Assembly (NCBI GenBank): GCA_051871515.1
Contig: JBJECY010000091.1
Location: 35,576-99,575, forward strand
Source of the DNA: SFTJ01 sp051871515
GTDB lineage: Bacteria > Bacteroidota > Bacteroidia > Bacteroidales > Muribaculaceae
Reading direction: 5' to 3'
DNA length: 64,000 nucleotides
The position numbers were made by a program, and so were the translations under genes. The notes under the pieces are model-generated. The model did no database searches. It saw nothing but the letters and a program-made list of their open reading frames with translations, and was not told the origin of the DNA. Numbering within the stretch: the stretch's first letter is position 1; every line of letters begins with the position of its first letter. Positions 1 through 8,827 of the stretch are shown piece by piece.

Positions 1-2
1 TT

Positions 3-32
3 GCCGAAGTGGTGAACTGTTTTAAAAAGTGA
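3..32 (+). CDS. Possible 3' end of an upstream gene (partial)
   Basis: The first bases can be read as the last nine codons of a gene that begins before the window (ending ...VVNCFKK, stop TGA at 30-32). The other two frames also stop within about 25 bases, so the frame is not certain. No function can be assigned from so few residues. No terminator is visible before the next gene at 70, so the two could be co-transcribed. Confidence 0.2.
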   Translation, partial: AEVVNCFKK

Positions 33-69
33 AGAAAAAAGGAAACTACAATAATAAAACGGAAATATA

Positions 70-1242
70 ATGAACAGTATGATATCAAAAGGGTGGGAGC
101 AAGAGATTGCCCATCGCACCGAGCGAATCTCGGCAGCATTGCGTGAAAGCGCCATTGATGCCATTCTGATTAGCTCAAACGTAAATCTCTATTATGCCAC
201 AAGCCGTGTGTTTGCAGGCTATTGCTACATCACTGCCTCCGGCGAGGTGCAATATTTTGTGCGTCGTCCGGTGGGCATCACCGATGCTAATGTGAAATAT
301 ATACGCAAACCTGAGCAGATTGCCGAAATGCTTGCTGCCAAACCCGCCTCGCTTGCCATTGAGCACGATATGCCTTATGCCGACGTGTTGCGCCTGCAGG
401 CGGCATTTGCCGGCGTTAAGACTGTCAATGCATCGGCTATCATGCGCCGCATCCGTGCGGTGAAATCGCCGTTTGAGATTGAGTTGCTGCGCCGCTGTGG
501 CATCAGCCATGTGGAGAGCTATCGCCAGATTCCGCATATCTACACTGAGGGCATGAGCGACGTTGAACTGCAAATTGAACTTGAACACAAGTTGCGCCTT
601 AATGGCTGCTTGGGCCTTTTCAGGATTGCTGGCCAATCGATGGAACTGTTTATGGCAAACATCTTGTGCGGCAATAATGCTGATGCTCCTTCGCCTTATG
701 ACTTTGCCATGGGCGGAGCCGGTGCCGATAAATCGTTGCCGGTGGGTGCCAACGGCAGCATCATTCACCCGGGAATGACGGTGATGGTTGATGCATGCGG
801 CAATTTTAATGGCTACATGACCGACATGACGCGCAGTTATAAGGTGGGAGATGTGCTCGAGTTGGCTGAGAAAGCGCATAACTGCTCGGTGGAGATATGC
901 CACGCTTTGCAGAAGATGGCGCGTGTGGGCGTTGAAGCACATTGCCTCTATGATAAGGCGGTTGAGATGGCTGAGCAAGCCGGTTTGGGCGATTATTTCA
1001 TGGGCCATGCACAAAAGGCCGGCTTTGTGGGTCACGGCGTGGGCATAGAAATCAACGAGGCTCCGGTGCTCTCGGCTCGCAGCAAAGATGTGCTTGAAAA
1101 GGGCAATGTGATTGCCGTTGAGCCAAAGTTTGTGATTCCGGGCGTTGGCGCTGTGGGTATTGAGAACACTTATGCCGTGAGCGATGATGAAGCCATTTGC
1201 CTCACCGTGATGCCCGAGGAGCTGATGCAGCTTTCTGATTGA
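70..1242 (+). CDS. M24 family metallopeptidase (Xaa-Pro aminopeptidase-like)
   Basis: Likely a cytosolic dinuclear-metal aminopeptidase that removes N-terminal residues preceding proline. At 390 residues it has the two-domain layout of the family: a creatinase-type N-terminal domain (about 1-130) and a pita-bread catalytic domain (about 135-385). Candidate metal ligands are visible: Asp241 and Asp252 in VDACGNFNGYMTD, His322 in VGHGVG, and Glu residues in NEAP and VEPKF. There is no signal peptide. The substrate is inferred; creatinase- or dipeptidase-like members share the fold, and the sequence alone does not separate them. It lies 70 bases upstream of the CCA-adding enzyme on the same strand and may be co-transcribed with it. 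Confidence 0.85.
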   Translation: MNSMISKGWEQEIAHRTERISAALRESAIDAILISSNVNLYYATSRVFAGYCYITASGEVQYFVRRPVGITDANVKYIRKPEQIAEMLAAKPASLAIEHDMPYADVLRLQAAFAGVKTVNASAIMRRIRAVKSPFEIELLRRCGISHVESYRQIPHIYTEGMSDVELQIELEHKLRLNGCLGLFRIAGQSMELFMANILCGNNADAPSPYDFAMGGAGADKSLPVGANGSIIHPGMTVMVDACGNFNGYMTDMTRSYKVGDVLELAEKAHNCSVEICHALQKMARVGVEAHCLYDKAVEMAEQAGLGDYFMGHAQKAGFVGHGVGIEINEAPVLSARSKDVLEKGNVIAVEPKFVIPGVGAVGIENTYAVSDDEAICLTVMPEELMQLSD

Positions 1243-1312
1243 AGCTAACGAAGCTGTATCTCCGTTTAAACTAAGTTTATAAAAACAGAAAACGACAAAC
1301 ATATTCACACTG

Positions 1313-2743
1313 ATGAATATCGACACAACAAAAATTGCTGAGCACATGAGCAATCAGGTGTTTCACATGGTGGGCGAGGTGGCCGACGAGCTACAACGCC
1401 AATGCTATGTGGTGGGCGGCTATGTGCGCGACATTTTTCTTGAACGCACATCAAAAGACATCGACTTTGTGACGGTGGGCAGTGGGCTTGAACTGGCTGA
1501 GATGGTTGCCAAGCGTTGGGGCAAGGGCGCTAAACTTGCTGTTTTCCCTAATTTTGGCACTGCTCAGGTGAAGCGCCATGGAGTGGAGCTTGAGTTTGTG
1601 GGTGCCCGCAAGGAGTCATATAACAGCAACAGCCGCAAACCAAAGGTTGAGGACGGCACGTTGCGTGACGACCAATGCCGCCGCGACTTCACCATCAATG
1701 CCATGGCAATCTCGGTGAACCGCGATAACTTTGGCGAGTTGCTCGACCCTTTTGACGGTCTTGGCGATTTGCAGCGCCGCATTATTCGCACTCCGCTTGA
1801 TGCCGACATCACCTTCAGCGACGACCCTCTGCGCATGATGCGTGCTGTGAGGTTTGCCACCCAGCTTGGCTTTGACATTTACCCTGAGACGTTTCAGGCA
1901 ATTGCTCGCAACCGGCATCGCATCGAAATCATCTCAAAAGAGCGCATCATCGACGAGTTGGGCAAGATAATACGTTCCAACAAGCCGTCGCGTGGATTTG
2001 CGTTGCTCAACGAATGTGGATTGTTGGAGCTGATTTTCCCTGAGTTGGTGGCGCTTCAGGGCGTGGAAACCGTGAATGGGCGTGGCCACAAAGATAACTT
2101 TTGGCACACCATGCAGGTGCTTGACAATGTTGCCGCAAAAACTGATAATGAATGGTTGCGTTGGGCTGCTGTGTTTCATGATTTGGGCAAGGCTGCCACC
2201 AAACGTTGGGACGAGAATGTGGGCTGGACTTTTCATAACCACAATTATGTGGGTGAGAAGATGGTGCCGCGTATTTTCACGCGCATGAAACTGCCGCTCA
2301 ACGAGCACATGAAATATGTGAAAAAACTGGTGGGATTGCATATGCGACCAATAGCATTGGTTGAGGACGAGGTCACTGATTCGGCTGTGCGCAGGTTGTT
2401 GTTTGATGCCGGCGACGACATTGATGACCTGATGATGCTTTGTGAGGCTGACATCACCTCGAAAAACGCTCAGAAGGTAAGCCGGTTGTTGCAGAACTTT
2501 GCTGTGGTGAGGCAAAAACTCATCGACATTGAGGAGAAAGACCGTGTGCGCAACTTTCAGCCGCCTGTTTCGGGCGAGGAGATTATGCGCGTATTCAATT
2601 TGCCGCCATCGCAGCCAGTGGGCATCATCAAGAACGCCATTAAGGATGCCATTCTTGATGGTGTGATTGCTAACGATTATGCTCAAGCTTATGAGTATAT
2701 GCTAAAAGTGGCTGCTGAGCATGGCATTTTCCCGGCAGAATAA
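1313..2743 (+). CDS. cca: CCA tRNA nucleotidyltransferase with HD domain
   Basis: Adds or repairs the 3'-terminal CCA of tRNAs. The class II nucleotidyltransferase head is at the N-terminus: the GGYVRD motif at about residue 34 and the metal-binding DID pair of KDIDFVTVG at about 51. It is followed by the RNA-binding region with RRDFTINAMA and by an HD-type phosphohydrolase domain (HDLGKAATKRW at about 289). At 476 residues it matches the HD-containing Bacteroidetes enzymes. Family members include poly(A) polymerases, but the HD-fused form without a separate PcnB-like tail favours CCA addition. A short GC hairpin with a run of T follows the stop codon. Confidence 0.88.
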   Translation: MNIDTTKIAEHMSNQVFHMVGEVADELQRQCYVVGGYVRDIFLERTSKDIDFVTVGSGLELAEMVAKRWGKGAKLAVFPNFGTAQVKRHGVELEFVGARKESYNSNSRKPKVEDGTLRDDQCRRDFTINAMAISVNRDNFGELLDPFDGLGDLQRRIIRTPLDADITFSDDPLRMMRAVRFATQLGFDIYPETFQAIARNRHRIEIISKERIIDELGKIIRSNKPSRGFALLNECGLLELIFPELVALQGVETVNGRGHKDNFWHTMQVLDNVAAKTDNEWLRWAAVFHDLGKAATKRWDENVGWTFHNHNYVGEKMVPRIFTRMKLPLNEHMKYVKKLVGLHMRPIALVEDEVTDSAVRRLLFDAGDDIDDLMMLCEADITSKNAQKVSRLLQNFAVVRQKLIDIEEKDRVRNFQPPVSGEEIMRVFNLPPSQPVGIIKNAIKDAILDGVIANDYAQAYEYMLKVAAEHGIFPAE

Positions 2744-2763
2744 AGTGAAATTTATGATAATGT

Positions 2764-2794
2764 GGGGTGGGGCAATTGTCCTGCCCTTTTTTTA
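2764..2794 (+). terminator. Intrinsic terminator after cca
   Basis: A short stem GGGCA/TGCCC (2770-2774 with 2782-2786) in a G/C-rich context is followed by eight T residues (2787-2794). It sits 20 bases after the cca stop codon and separates it from the convergent GtrA gene. Confidence 0.6.
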
Positions 2795-3280
2795 TTTTGT
2801 GCGGAAAGTGATGAGCCTATTGAAGATGTAGTTGCAAAGAGTGTACACAACCATGCCAATAAGCACTGCGGCATATTCGCCAATGGCAGCCGCATCGAGC
2901 GAGCACATGGTGAAGTCGGTGCCCAAAAGACCTATTGAAAAATCTTTCATTGGGTTGCGGATGATGAGCAATGTGATAAATTGCAGTCCAAAGCAAAGCA
3001 GAAAGCCGCTGAGAAACAAAAATGCTTCTTTGAGTATCTTGGTGTCGTGAGTCTTAAACACCCATTCTTTGTTCCAAATAAAGCTGTTGATTACTCCGGC
3101 GATGTAGCCAATGGTGTCGGCAAGCATCAGTTTAAGGCCTAATAGCTCGTTACACACAAATATCACCACGAGGGTGATGAGAGAGTTGCTCACGCCCACA
3201 ATGGCGTATTTGATGAGTTGTATTGCTGTGGTTCGGGTATTATCGTTCATTGCGTAATAGTTTTTTGTTGCCATTGGCAT
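2792..3280 (-). CDS. GtrA family membrane protein
   Basis: A small integral membrane protein of the GtrA type, which includes proteins thought to help move lipid-linked sugars across the cytoplasmic membrane. Four hydrophobic segments are visible, starting at IKYAIVGVSNSLITL, then the LADTIGYIAGVINSFIWN segment typical of the family, a third at FLFLSGFLLCFGLQFITLL and a fourth at EYAAVLIGMVVYTLCNYIFN. The sequence ends in the usual NYIFNRLITF motif. Length is 162 residues from the first start; an internal Met at 3250 gives a tighter fit to the family. A minus-strand TACCTTTG box lies at 3358-3365. The transported substrate cannot be inferred; no polysaccharide genes are adjacent apart from the divergent acyltransferase. 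Confidence 0.85.
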   Translation of the reverse strand: MPMATKNYYAMNDNTRTTAIQLIKYAIVGVSNSLITLVVIFVCNELLGLKLMLADTIGYIAGVINSFIWNKEWVFKTHDTKILKEAFLFLSGFLLCFGLQFITLLIIRNPMKDFSIGLLGTDFTMCSLDAAAIGEYAAVLIGMVVYTLCNYIFNRLITFRTK

Positions 3281-3469
3281 TGTGCCTATGTTGCGCTATG
3301 TGTGCAGGGCGGGGCTGTGGAGTGCAAACCTCATGCCCACCTTGCTAAAATTTTTAACAAAGGTAACAATTTTATGTGAGTTTGATGTGTTTACCTTCAC
3401 TAAAATGCACAAATTTTTCAGATTTCTGTTTCCTGAAAAATGAGTTGTGAAGTGGTGTGTACTACCGCT

Positions 3470-3501
3470 TTTGCCTCAAAGGAATTTATTTGCTATATTT
3501 G
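3470..3501 (+). promoter_or_regulatory. Bacteroidetes-type promoter for the acyltransferase
   Basis: TTTG at 3470-3473 and TATATTTG at 3494-3501 are separated by 20 bases, matching the Bacteroidetes -33/-7 pattern. The expected start of transcription near 3508 lies downstream of the longest possible reading-frame start and supports the ATG at 3546. Confidence 0.65.
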
Positions 3502-3545
3502 TGGTGATAATTATTCCCACCTCGTTAAGAACAAAAACAGAAAAG

Positions 3546-4634
3546 ATGCATAGCGAAGATGATAAAGGCGTTTTGTCGCTCACGGTGTCGGCATTGAGGC
3601 TGCCAATGGCTATTGGGGTGGTTTTTATCCATATTTCATTTAGCAGTGTAATGGTGCAAGGTCATTTTGCTATTGACCGTGCTCAGGTTCCTGTGTATGC
3701 AATCTTTGAACAACTGCTATGCAATCAATTTGTACGCATTGCTGTTCCGTTTTTCTTTTTTGTGTCGGGATATTTTTTCTTTAAAGAAGGGAATCTCACA
3801 TTGAGGAGTTACATTGCAAAGTTAAAGAGGCGTGCATATACATTGTTGATGCCATATATGACGTGGAATATGATATATGTGTTGTTATACTTTGTCACAC
3901 AGTGTTTTATTTGTTCGCTCACTTCAGGTCGCAACAAATTAGTAGTTGACTATGGCTTGATTGATTGGTTAAATGTGTTTTGGTCACTTAAAGATGGTAT
4001 GCCTATTTGTTATCCGTTGTGGTTTGTGCGAGACTTGATGCTTGTTGTAGTTTTGTCGCCGTTGGTGTATGTGTTGTTGCAAAAGCTTAAGGTTATTGCT
4101 TTGGTTGTATTTGCATTACTATTTTTATATTGTCCAATTGATAGTGAACCGGCATTGCCGTTGTTTGGTATGTTCTATTTCGCTTTTGGGGCATGGTTCT
4201 CGCTTCGTCGCGTTGATTTTACTGTGGCGTTCTCAAGGCATCGTTGGCTTCTTGCAGTATTATATGTCATTCTCACATTGATTGATGTTCTCAGGTGGTA
4301 TAATGGCGTTGATGGATTTTATGAAATCAGAGAATTGAGCCTGTTGGTTGGCTTGATGATGGTGATTGGCTTTGTGGCTCATTACATCAGCCGTTGTGGT
4401 CAGGTGCGTGTATTGGCACCGGCTGGTTGTGCGTTTTTCTTATTTGCTTTTCATAGTATGCCACTTAACTTGGCAAGTAAGTTATGGCTGACAACATTGC
4501 CAGTCACCGATGGATGTTTGATTTTAGGTGTTATACTACTGCCATTGCTGTTATCTGCAATTGGCATTGGTCTATATTTGTTGTTGCAGCGTTATGCCAG
4601 TCCGGTTGCTCGATTGCTAACTGGTGGCAGATGA
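3546..4634 (+). CDS. Acyltransferase family 3 membrane protein
   Basis: Polytopic membrane O-acyltransferase (about 362 residues, around ten hydrophobic segments) of the family that acetylates or otherwise acylates sugars, lipids or cell-envelope polymers. The N-terminus has the family pattern RLPMAIGVVFIHISF with a membrane-buried His, followed by the RIAVPFFFFVSGYFFF segment. The reading frame is open from 3447, but the promoter at 3470-3501 and the absence of family homology in the first 33 codons make ATG 3546 the better start. The acceptor is unknown. The gene has noticeably lower GC than its neighbours, which may mean acquisition or only its hydrophobic codon content. It ends 12 bases before the convergent nth gene. 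Confidence 0.85.
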   Translation: MHSEDDKGVLSLTVSALRLPMAIGVVFIHISFSSVMVQGHFAIDRAQVPVYAIFEQLLCNQFVRIAVPFFFFVSGYFFFKEGNLTLRSYIAKLKRRAYTLLMPYMTWNMIYVLLYFVTQCFICSLTSGRNKLVVDYGLIDWLNVFWSLKDGMPICYPLWFVRDLMLVVVLSPLVYVLLQKLKVIALVVFALLFLYCPIDSEPALPLFGMFYFAFGAWFSLRRVDFTVAFSRHRWLLAVLYVILTLIDVLRWYNGVDGFYEIRELSLLVGLMMVIGFVAHYISRCGQVRVLAPAGCAFFLFAFHSMPLNLASKLWLTTLPVTDGCLILGVILLPLLLSAIGIGLYLLLQRYASPVARLLTGGR

Positions 4635-4645
4635 TAATCAGTTTC

Positions 4646-5287
4646 TTATTTTGTGTTTTTTGCATAGAAGCGGCAGGCGTCGCGTATTCCGCACTCCAAG
4701 CAATTGGGCTTGCGGGCGGTGCAGATGTATCGGCCGTGCAGTATGAGCCAATGATGGGCGCGAGCCACCACTTCTTTTGGAAAGTATTTCATGAGCGTCT
4801 GTTCGGTTTCAAGCGGAGTGCGGCTGCCTGTGGTGAGCCCAATGCGCTCCGACACCCGGAATACGTGGGTGTCAACAGCCATCGCCGCTTGGTCGAATAC
4901 CACTGATAGAATCACATTGGCGGTTTTGCGACCCACACCCGGCAGTTTCACCAGTTCCTCCATAGTGTCGGGCACCACGCCTTGATACACGTCAACAAGC
5001 ATATTTGCCATGCCGCTCAGGTTTTTGGCTTTGTTGTTTGGATAGGAAACACTTTTAATGAATTGGTAGATGTCTTCAACACTTGCTTTTGCCATGTCCT
5101 GAGGGGTGGGGTAGGCTTCAAAGAGTGCCGGTGTGACCATGTTGATGCGCTTGTCGGTGCATTGAGCTGAGAGTATCACAGCCACCAGCAGCTGATAGGG
5201 CGAGTTGTAGTGCAACTCGGTTTGTGCTGTGGGCATGTTGTCTTGAAACCAGTTGATGATTGCTTGATAGCGCTTTTTTGTTGTCAT
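4646..5287 (-). CDS. nth: Endonuclease III (DNA glycosylase/AP lyase)
   Basis: Bifunctional base-excision repair enzyme that removes oxidised pyrimidines and cleaves the abasic site. The helix-hairpin-helix LPGVGRKTANVI contains the catalytic Lys, and the GPD-type Asp follows in AMAVDTHVFRV. At the C-terminus four Cys in the spacing C-x6-C-x2-C-x5-C (starting CTARKPNC) bind a [4Fe-4S] cluster. The start at 5287 (MTTKKRYQ) gives 213 residues, matching the family; the frame is open 14 codons further upstream. A strong terminator-like hairpin (5313-5362) lies directly upstream, after pheS. Confidence 0.93.
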   Translation of the reverse strand: MTTKKRYQAIINWFQDNMPTAQTELHYNSPYQLLVAVILSAQCTDKRINMVTPALFEAYPTPQDMAKASVEDIYQFIKSVSYPNNKAKNLSGMANMLVDVYQGVVPDTMEELVKLPGVGRKTANVILSVVFDQAAMAVDTHVFRVSERIGLTTGSRTPLETEQTLMKYFPKEVVARAHHWLILHGRYICTARKPNCLECGIRDACRFYAKNTK

Positions 5288-5312
5288 GGGTGATGGAAAG
5301 TGGTGAGTAATT

Positions 5313-5362
5313 ATAAAAAGCAAAGGCACAATCTCAATTGACTGATGAGATTAGTGCCTTTG
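5313..5362 (-). terminator. Intrinsic terminator after pheS, immediately upstream of nth
   Basis: On the minus strand a long stem (CAAAGGCAC with GTGCCTTTG, 5354-5362 and 5321-5329) continues through a second paired block, AATCTCA/TGAGATT, with a one-base bulge, and is followed by CTTTTTAT. It lies 18 bases after the pheS stop and 26 bases before the nth start codon. Confidence 0.8.
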
Positions 5363-5380
5363 GTGATATTTTGTTATTTG

Positions 5381-6400
5381 TTAATGAGCCGACTTAAATT
5401 CTTCAAGGAAACGCACATCGTTTTCTGAGAACATGCGCAAGTCTTTCACGCGATATTTGAGGTTGGTGATGCGCTCAATGCCCATACCCAGAGCAAATCC
5501 GGTGTAAACTTTGCTGTCGATGCCGCATGACTCGAGCACGTTGGGGTCAACCATGCCGCAACCCAATATCTCAACCCATCCGGTGCCTTTGCAGAATGCG
5601 CAACCTTTACCACCGCACAGGTCACATGAGATGTCCATTTCAGCCGATGGCTCGGTGAATGGGAAATATGATGGGCGCAGACGTATTTTTGTTTCTGGTC
5701 CAAACATCTCTTGAGCGAAGTAGAGCAGCACTTGCTTGAGGTCGGCAAAGGTGACGTTCTTGTCAACGTAGAGTGCTTCAACTTGGTGGAAGAAGCAGTG
5801 AGCGCGTGCCGAGATTGCCTCGTTGCGATAAACTCGTCCCGGGCAGATGATGCGAATGGGCGGTTGGGCATGCTCCATCACGCGGCTTTGCACGCTCGAG
5901 GTGTGGGTGCGCAGCAGCACGTCGGGGTTGCGTTGCACAAAGAAGGTGTCTTGCATGTCGCGTGCGGGATGGTCCTCGGCAAAGTTGAGCGACGAGAACA
6001 CGTGCCAGTCGTCTTCCACCTCAGGGCCTTCGGCAATGGTGAATCCCAGACGAGAGAAGATGTCGATAATCTCTTTGCGCACGAGCGAGATGGGATGGCG
6101 AGTGCCAATTTCTTGTGGGGCGCTTGTACGGGTGAGGTCGATATCAACATTCTCAACCGACTTCGACTCAAATTCTTCGCGCAGAGCGTTGATTTTCTCG
6201 GTTGCGAGGGTCTTCAGTTCGTTGAGCTTCTGACCAATTTCACGCTTCTGCTCGTTGGGAACATTACGAAAGTCGTTGAAGAGTGCGGTAATCTCGCCTT
6301 TACGGCTAAGATATTTTATTCTCAGGGCTTCCAATGCCTCGGCGTTGTTTGCCGTCATTGCTTCAATTTGCTCTTTCAGAGCCTGTATTTTTTCTATCAT
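5381..6400 (-). CDS. pheS: Phenylalanine-tRNA ligase alpha subunit
   Basis: Catalytic alpha subunit of the alpha2-beta2 phenylalanyl-tRNA synthetase. The N-terminal coiled coil (about 1-85) precedes the class II core. Motif 2 region residues are seen around RIICPGRVYRNEAISARAH, and the motif 3 segment is FALGMGIERI near the C-terminus. The Cys-rich GGKGCAFCKGTGW stretch is normal for the family. Length (339) is typical. pheT is not in the window, so the two subunits are unlinked here, as in many Bacteroidetes. The gene is divergent from tilS with a 154-base spacer and ends in a strong terminator. Confidence 0.95.
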   Translation of the reverse strand: MIEKIQALKEQIEAMTANNAEALEALRIKYLSRKGEITALFNDFRNVPNEQKREIGQKLNELKTLATEKINALREEFESKSVENVDIDLTRTSAPQEIGTRHPISLVRKEIIDIFSRLGFTIAEGPEVEDDWHVFSSLNFAEDHPARDMQDTFFVQRNPDVLLRTHTSSVQSRVMEHAQPPIRIICPGRVYRNEAISARAHCFFHQVEALYVDKNVTFADLKQVLLYFAQEMFGPETKIRLRPSYFPFTEPSAEMDISCDLCGGKGCAFCKGTGWVEILGCGMVDPNVLESCGIDSKVYTGFALGMGIERITNLKYRVKDLRMFSENDVRFLEEFKSAH

Positions 6401-6542
6401 TTGATTGTGCTGAATAATTACGGACGCAAATTTACGAAAAATTTATGCAAGCAGAGTGCTATAAGACAAATTAATTTGAAAATAATGTGCGGCATAGTCT
6501 AAAATCAGTGCAAAAAAAGATAGGTGAAAGCACAATGTTTTG

Positions 6543-6550
6543 TAATTTTG
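6543..6550 (+). promoter_or_regulatory. -7 element (TAATTTTG) four bases before the tilS start codon
   Basis: TAATTTTG matches the Bacteroidetes -7 consensus TAnnTTTG and ends only four bases before ATG 6555. Transcription would be expected to start at or next to the start codon. No clear -33 TTTG is visible. Confidence 0.5.
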
Positions 6551-6554
6551 TGTT

Positions 6555-7904
6555 ATGGATAAGCTGCAATTTGAAGAAAAAGTGAAAGAATTCATGGCGC
6601 GTGAATGTCATGTTGACTTGGGCGACTGCTTGCTGGTGACGGTGAGCGGCGGTGCCGATTCGGTGGCGTTGCTGTGGGTGTTGCATAGCTTGGGCTATCA
6701 ATGCCAGGTGGCGCACTGCAACTTTCATTTACGCGGCGAGGAGAGCAACCGCGACGAGCAATGGGTGCGCCAGTTGGCGCAACGACTGGATGTGCCGGTT
6801 CACGTTGAGCACTTTGATGTGGCTGCCTATGAGAGCAGTCATGGCGTGTCAACCGAGATGGCTTGCCGAGAATTGCGTTATGAGTGGTTTGAGCAGCTAC
6901 GTCGTAGTCTTGGCTGCCAAGCCATAGCCGTGGCTCATCATGCCGATGATGCTGTTGAAACATTTTTCCTTAATGCCGTGCGCGGAAGCGGTGTGCGCGG
7001 CTTGGCGTCAATAAAGCCTCGCAACGGATACCTTGTGCGTCCGCTGCTCTGCGTTGACCGTGGGCTTATTGAGGACTATTTGACGCAATTGCAGGTGGAG
7101 TTTGTTATTGATAGCACCAATGAAATGAATGTGTATAAGCGCAATAAAGTGCGCAATCAGGTGTTGCCGTTGCTCTATGACTGCTTGCCGGAGGCTAAAA
7201 TAGGTTTGCAGCGCACGTTGCAGAATGTGCGTGAGCAGTGGCAACTTTATGAACACTTGGTGGAGCAGGCTCGTGCCCAGATGATGCATTGCAGCGGCGG
7301 AGTGTGGCACATTAGCAAGCAGGCGTTGCTTGCAGTGCCGCAGCAAGAGGCTATGCTGCATGAGTTGCTGAAGCAATTTGGGTTTAACAGCTCGCAGGTT
7401 CACAGCATTGCTTTGGGCCTTAATAATGTGGGAAGCTTGTATTTCTCGGCATCTCACCGGCTTGTGGTGGAGCGCGACGGCCTTGACGTGAGCGCTTTGG
7501 GCGATGATGCCTGCTGCGAGGTGCCGGTGGGCTTTGATGACGACATCAACAGCGTGATTAAGGTGCGTGTTGAGCGAGTGCCAATGCCGTTTGTGCGAGG
7601 CTCGGTTGATGGGCAGACCACGGTGGCAATTGGCAAAAGCGTTCTGGCTGCGCGCAAGGTGGTGCTACGTCATTGGCGACAAGGCGACCGCATGCGCCCG
7701 TTTGGACTCAAAGGCAGCAAATTATTGAGCGACGTGTTTGCCGATTTCAAGGCAAACGACCACAGCAAGCGCAATGCTTGGGTGCTTGAAGCCGATGGCA
7801 CCATTGTGTGGCTGTTGGGCTACAGGTCGTCGCGCGACTTCCCGATTAAGGCTGCCGATGATTTTTATTTGAAATTAACTTACGAAAAAGATACACAGAA
7901 CTAA
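6555..7904 (+). CDS. tilS: tRNA(Ile)-lysidine synthetase
   Basis: Converts the wobble cytidine of tRNA-Ile(CAU) into lysidine using ATP and lysine, so that the tRNA reads AUA as isoleucine. The PP-loop motif SGGADS lies at about residues 31-36 within LLVTVSGGADSVALLW. The partner HHADD segment (AVAHHADDAVETFFLNAVRGSG) is present at about 130. The C-terminal TilS domain (from about 360) contains RHWRQGDRMRPFG and LLSDVFADFK. Length 449 is typical. The next gene begins 10 bases after the stop, suggesting co-transcription. Confidence 0.95.
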   Translation: MDKLQFEEKVKEFMARECHVDLGDCLLVTVSGGADSVALLWVLHSLGYQCQVAHCNFHLRGEESNRDEQWVRQLAQRLDVPVHVEHFDVAAYESSHGVSTEMACRELRYEWFEQLRRSLGCQAIAVAHHADDAVETFFLNAVRGSGVRGLASIKPRNGYLVRPLLCVDRGLIEDYLTQLQVEFVIDSTNEMNVYKRNKVRNQVLPLLYDCLPEAKIGLQRTLQNVREQWQLYEHLVEQARAQMMHCSGGVWHISKQALLAVPQQEAMLHELLKQFGFNSSQVHSIALGLNNVGSLYFSASHRLVVERDGLDVSALGDDACCEVPVGFDDDINSVIKVRVERVPMPFVRGSVDGQTTVAIGKSVLAARKVVLRHWRQGDRMRPFGLKGSKLLSDVFADFKANDHSKRNAWVLEADGTIVWLLGYRSSRDFPIKAADDFYLKLTYEKDTQN

Positions 7905-7914
7905 GAGAAAAAAA

Positions 7915-8814
7915 GTGATGAAAAAGATTGTATTGATGTTGATTGTGCTGGTGATGTGCACATTTAGCGGTAATGCTGCCGGCGGCATCACCAATTACCC
8001 CATTCCGCAAAGCCCAGACACTTTGCGTATTTTGGGTGTGGGTAACAGTTTCACTGACGATGGCATGATGTATTTGCCCAATTTGCTTGCTGCTGCCGGA
8101 ATACACAATGTGGTGCTTGGCCGCTTGTATATTGGCGGTTGTACGCTTGAACGCCATTGCAGAGAGTATGATGCCGACTCGCACAACTACATATATTATA
8201 AATCGGTGAAAAACCAGTGGTCAACGGTGCTTAAAACGGCATCGTTGCTCGATGGTGTGCTCGATGAGCCATGGGACATCATTGTGGTGCAACAGGCATC
8301 GGGGCTCTCGGGGCTTTATAGCAGTTATCAGCCGTGGCTCGACAAGCTGATGGAAATTCTGCGCTTTAACTGCCGCAATGCCGGTGCCACCATTGCGTGG
8401 CAGCAGACATGGGCTTATGCCACCACTTCAACACACGCCGATTTCGCTCGATATTCAAACAATCAATTGGCGATGTACCAAAACATAATGAGCTGCAATG
8501 AGAAACTAATTGAGTCAACCCCTATTGATGTGCTCATACCCACTGGCACCACCATACAAAACCTGCGTGCTGCCATGCACGATGCCAAGGAATTTACGCG
8601 CGACGGTTATCATCTCAACTATAAGATGGGTCGCTATGCTGCGGCATGCGCATGGTTTCAGTCACTTGTAGCTCCGGCTTTTCGCACCACCATTGAGGGC
8701 AACAGTTGCCGCCTGCATGGCTCGTCGCAGCGGTTGAGCGACGAGGAAGCCGAAGCCTGTCAGTTGGCAGCTCGGCGTGCCTGTGCCCGTCACTATGCCG
8801 TGTGGGCTGAGTGA
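7915..8814 (+). CDS. Secreted DUF4886 (SGNH-hydrolase-like) protein
   Basis: A 299-residue exported protein of the DUF4886 family, which has the SGNH hydrolase fold. A cleavable signal peptide is visible (KKIVLMLIVLVMCTFSGNA). The candidate nucleophile is Ser in LGVGNSFTDD (block I of SGNH enzymes), and the Asp-His pair is in RDGYHLN near residue 228. A conserved VVQQASGLSG block sits in the middle. Two adjacent Met codons could start it. The family is common in Bacteroidetes polysaccharide-utilisation regions and is presumed to remove esters from glycans; no such locus surrounds it here, so the substrate is unknown. It follows tilS by 10 bases and is convergent with the aldolase gene. Confidence 0.85.
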   Translation: MMKKIVLMLIVLVMCTFSGNAAGGITNYPIPQSPDTLRILGVGNSFTDDGMMYLPNLLAAAGIHNVVLGRLYIGGCTLERHCREYDADSHNYIYYKSVKNQWSTVLKTASLLDGVLDEPWDIIVVQQASGLSGLYSSYQPWLDKLMEILRFNCRNAGATIAWQQTWAYATTSTHADFARYSNNQLAMYQNIMSCNEKLIESTPIDVLIPTGTTIQNLRAAMHDAKEFTRDGYHLNYKMGRYAAACAWFQSLVAPAFRTTIEGNSCRLHGSSQRLSDEEAEACQLAARRACARHYAVWAE

Positions 8815-8827
8815 CCGTAAACCTATC

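Noticed and set aside
175..1353. Long minus-strand open frame opposite the M24 gene (392 codons)
   Set aside because: It mirrors a clear M24 peptidase gene, shows no recognisable motif and has His/Ala-rich composition typical of antisense frames.
5711..6502. Plus-strand open frame of 263 codons opposite pheS
   Set aside because: It lies wholly across pheS, which has all synthetase motifs; the translation has no family resemblance.
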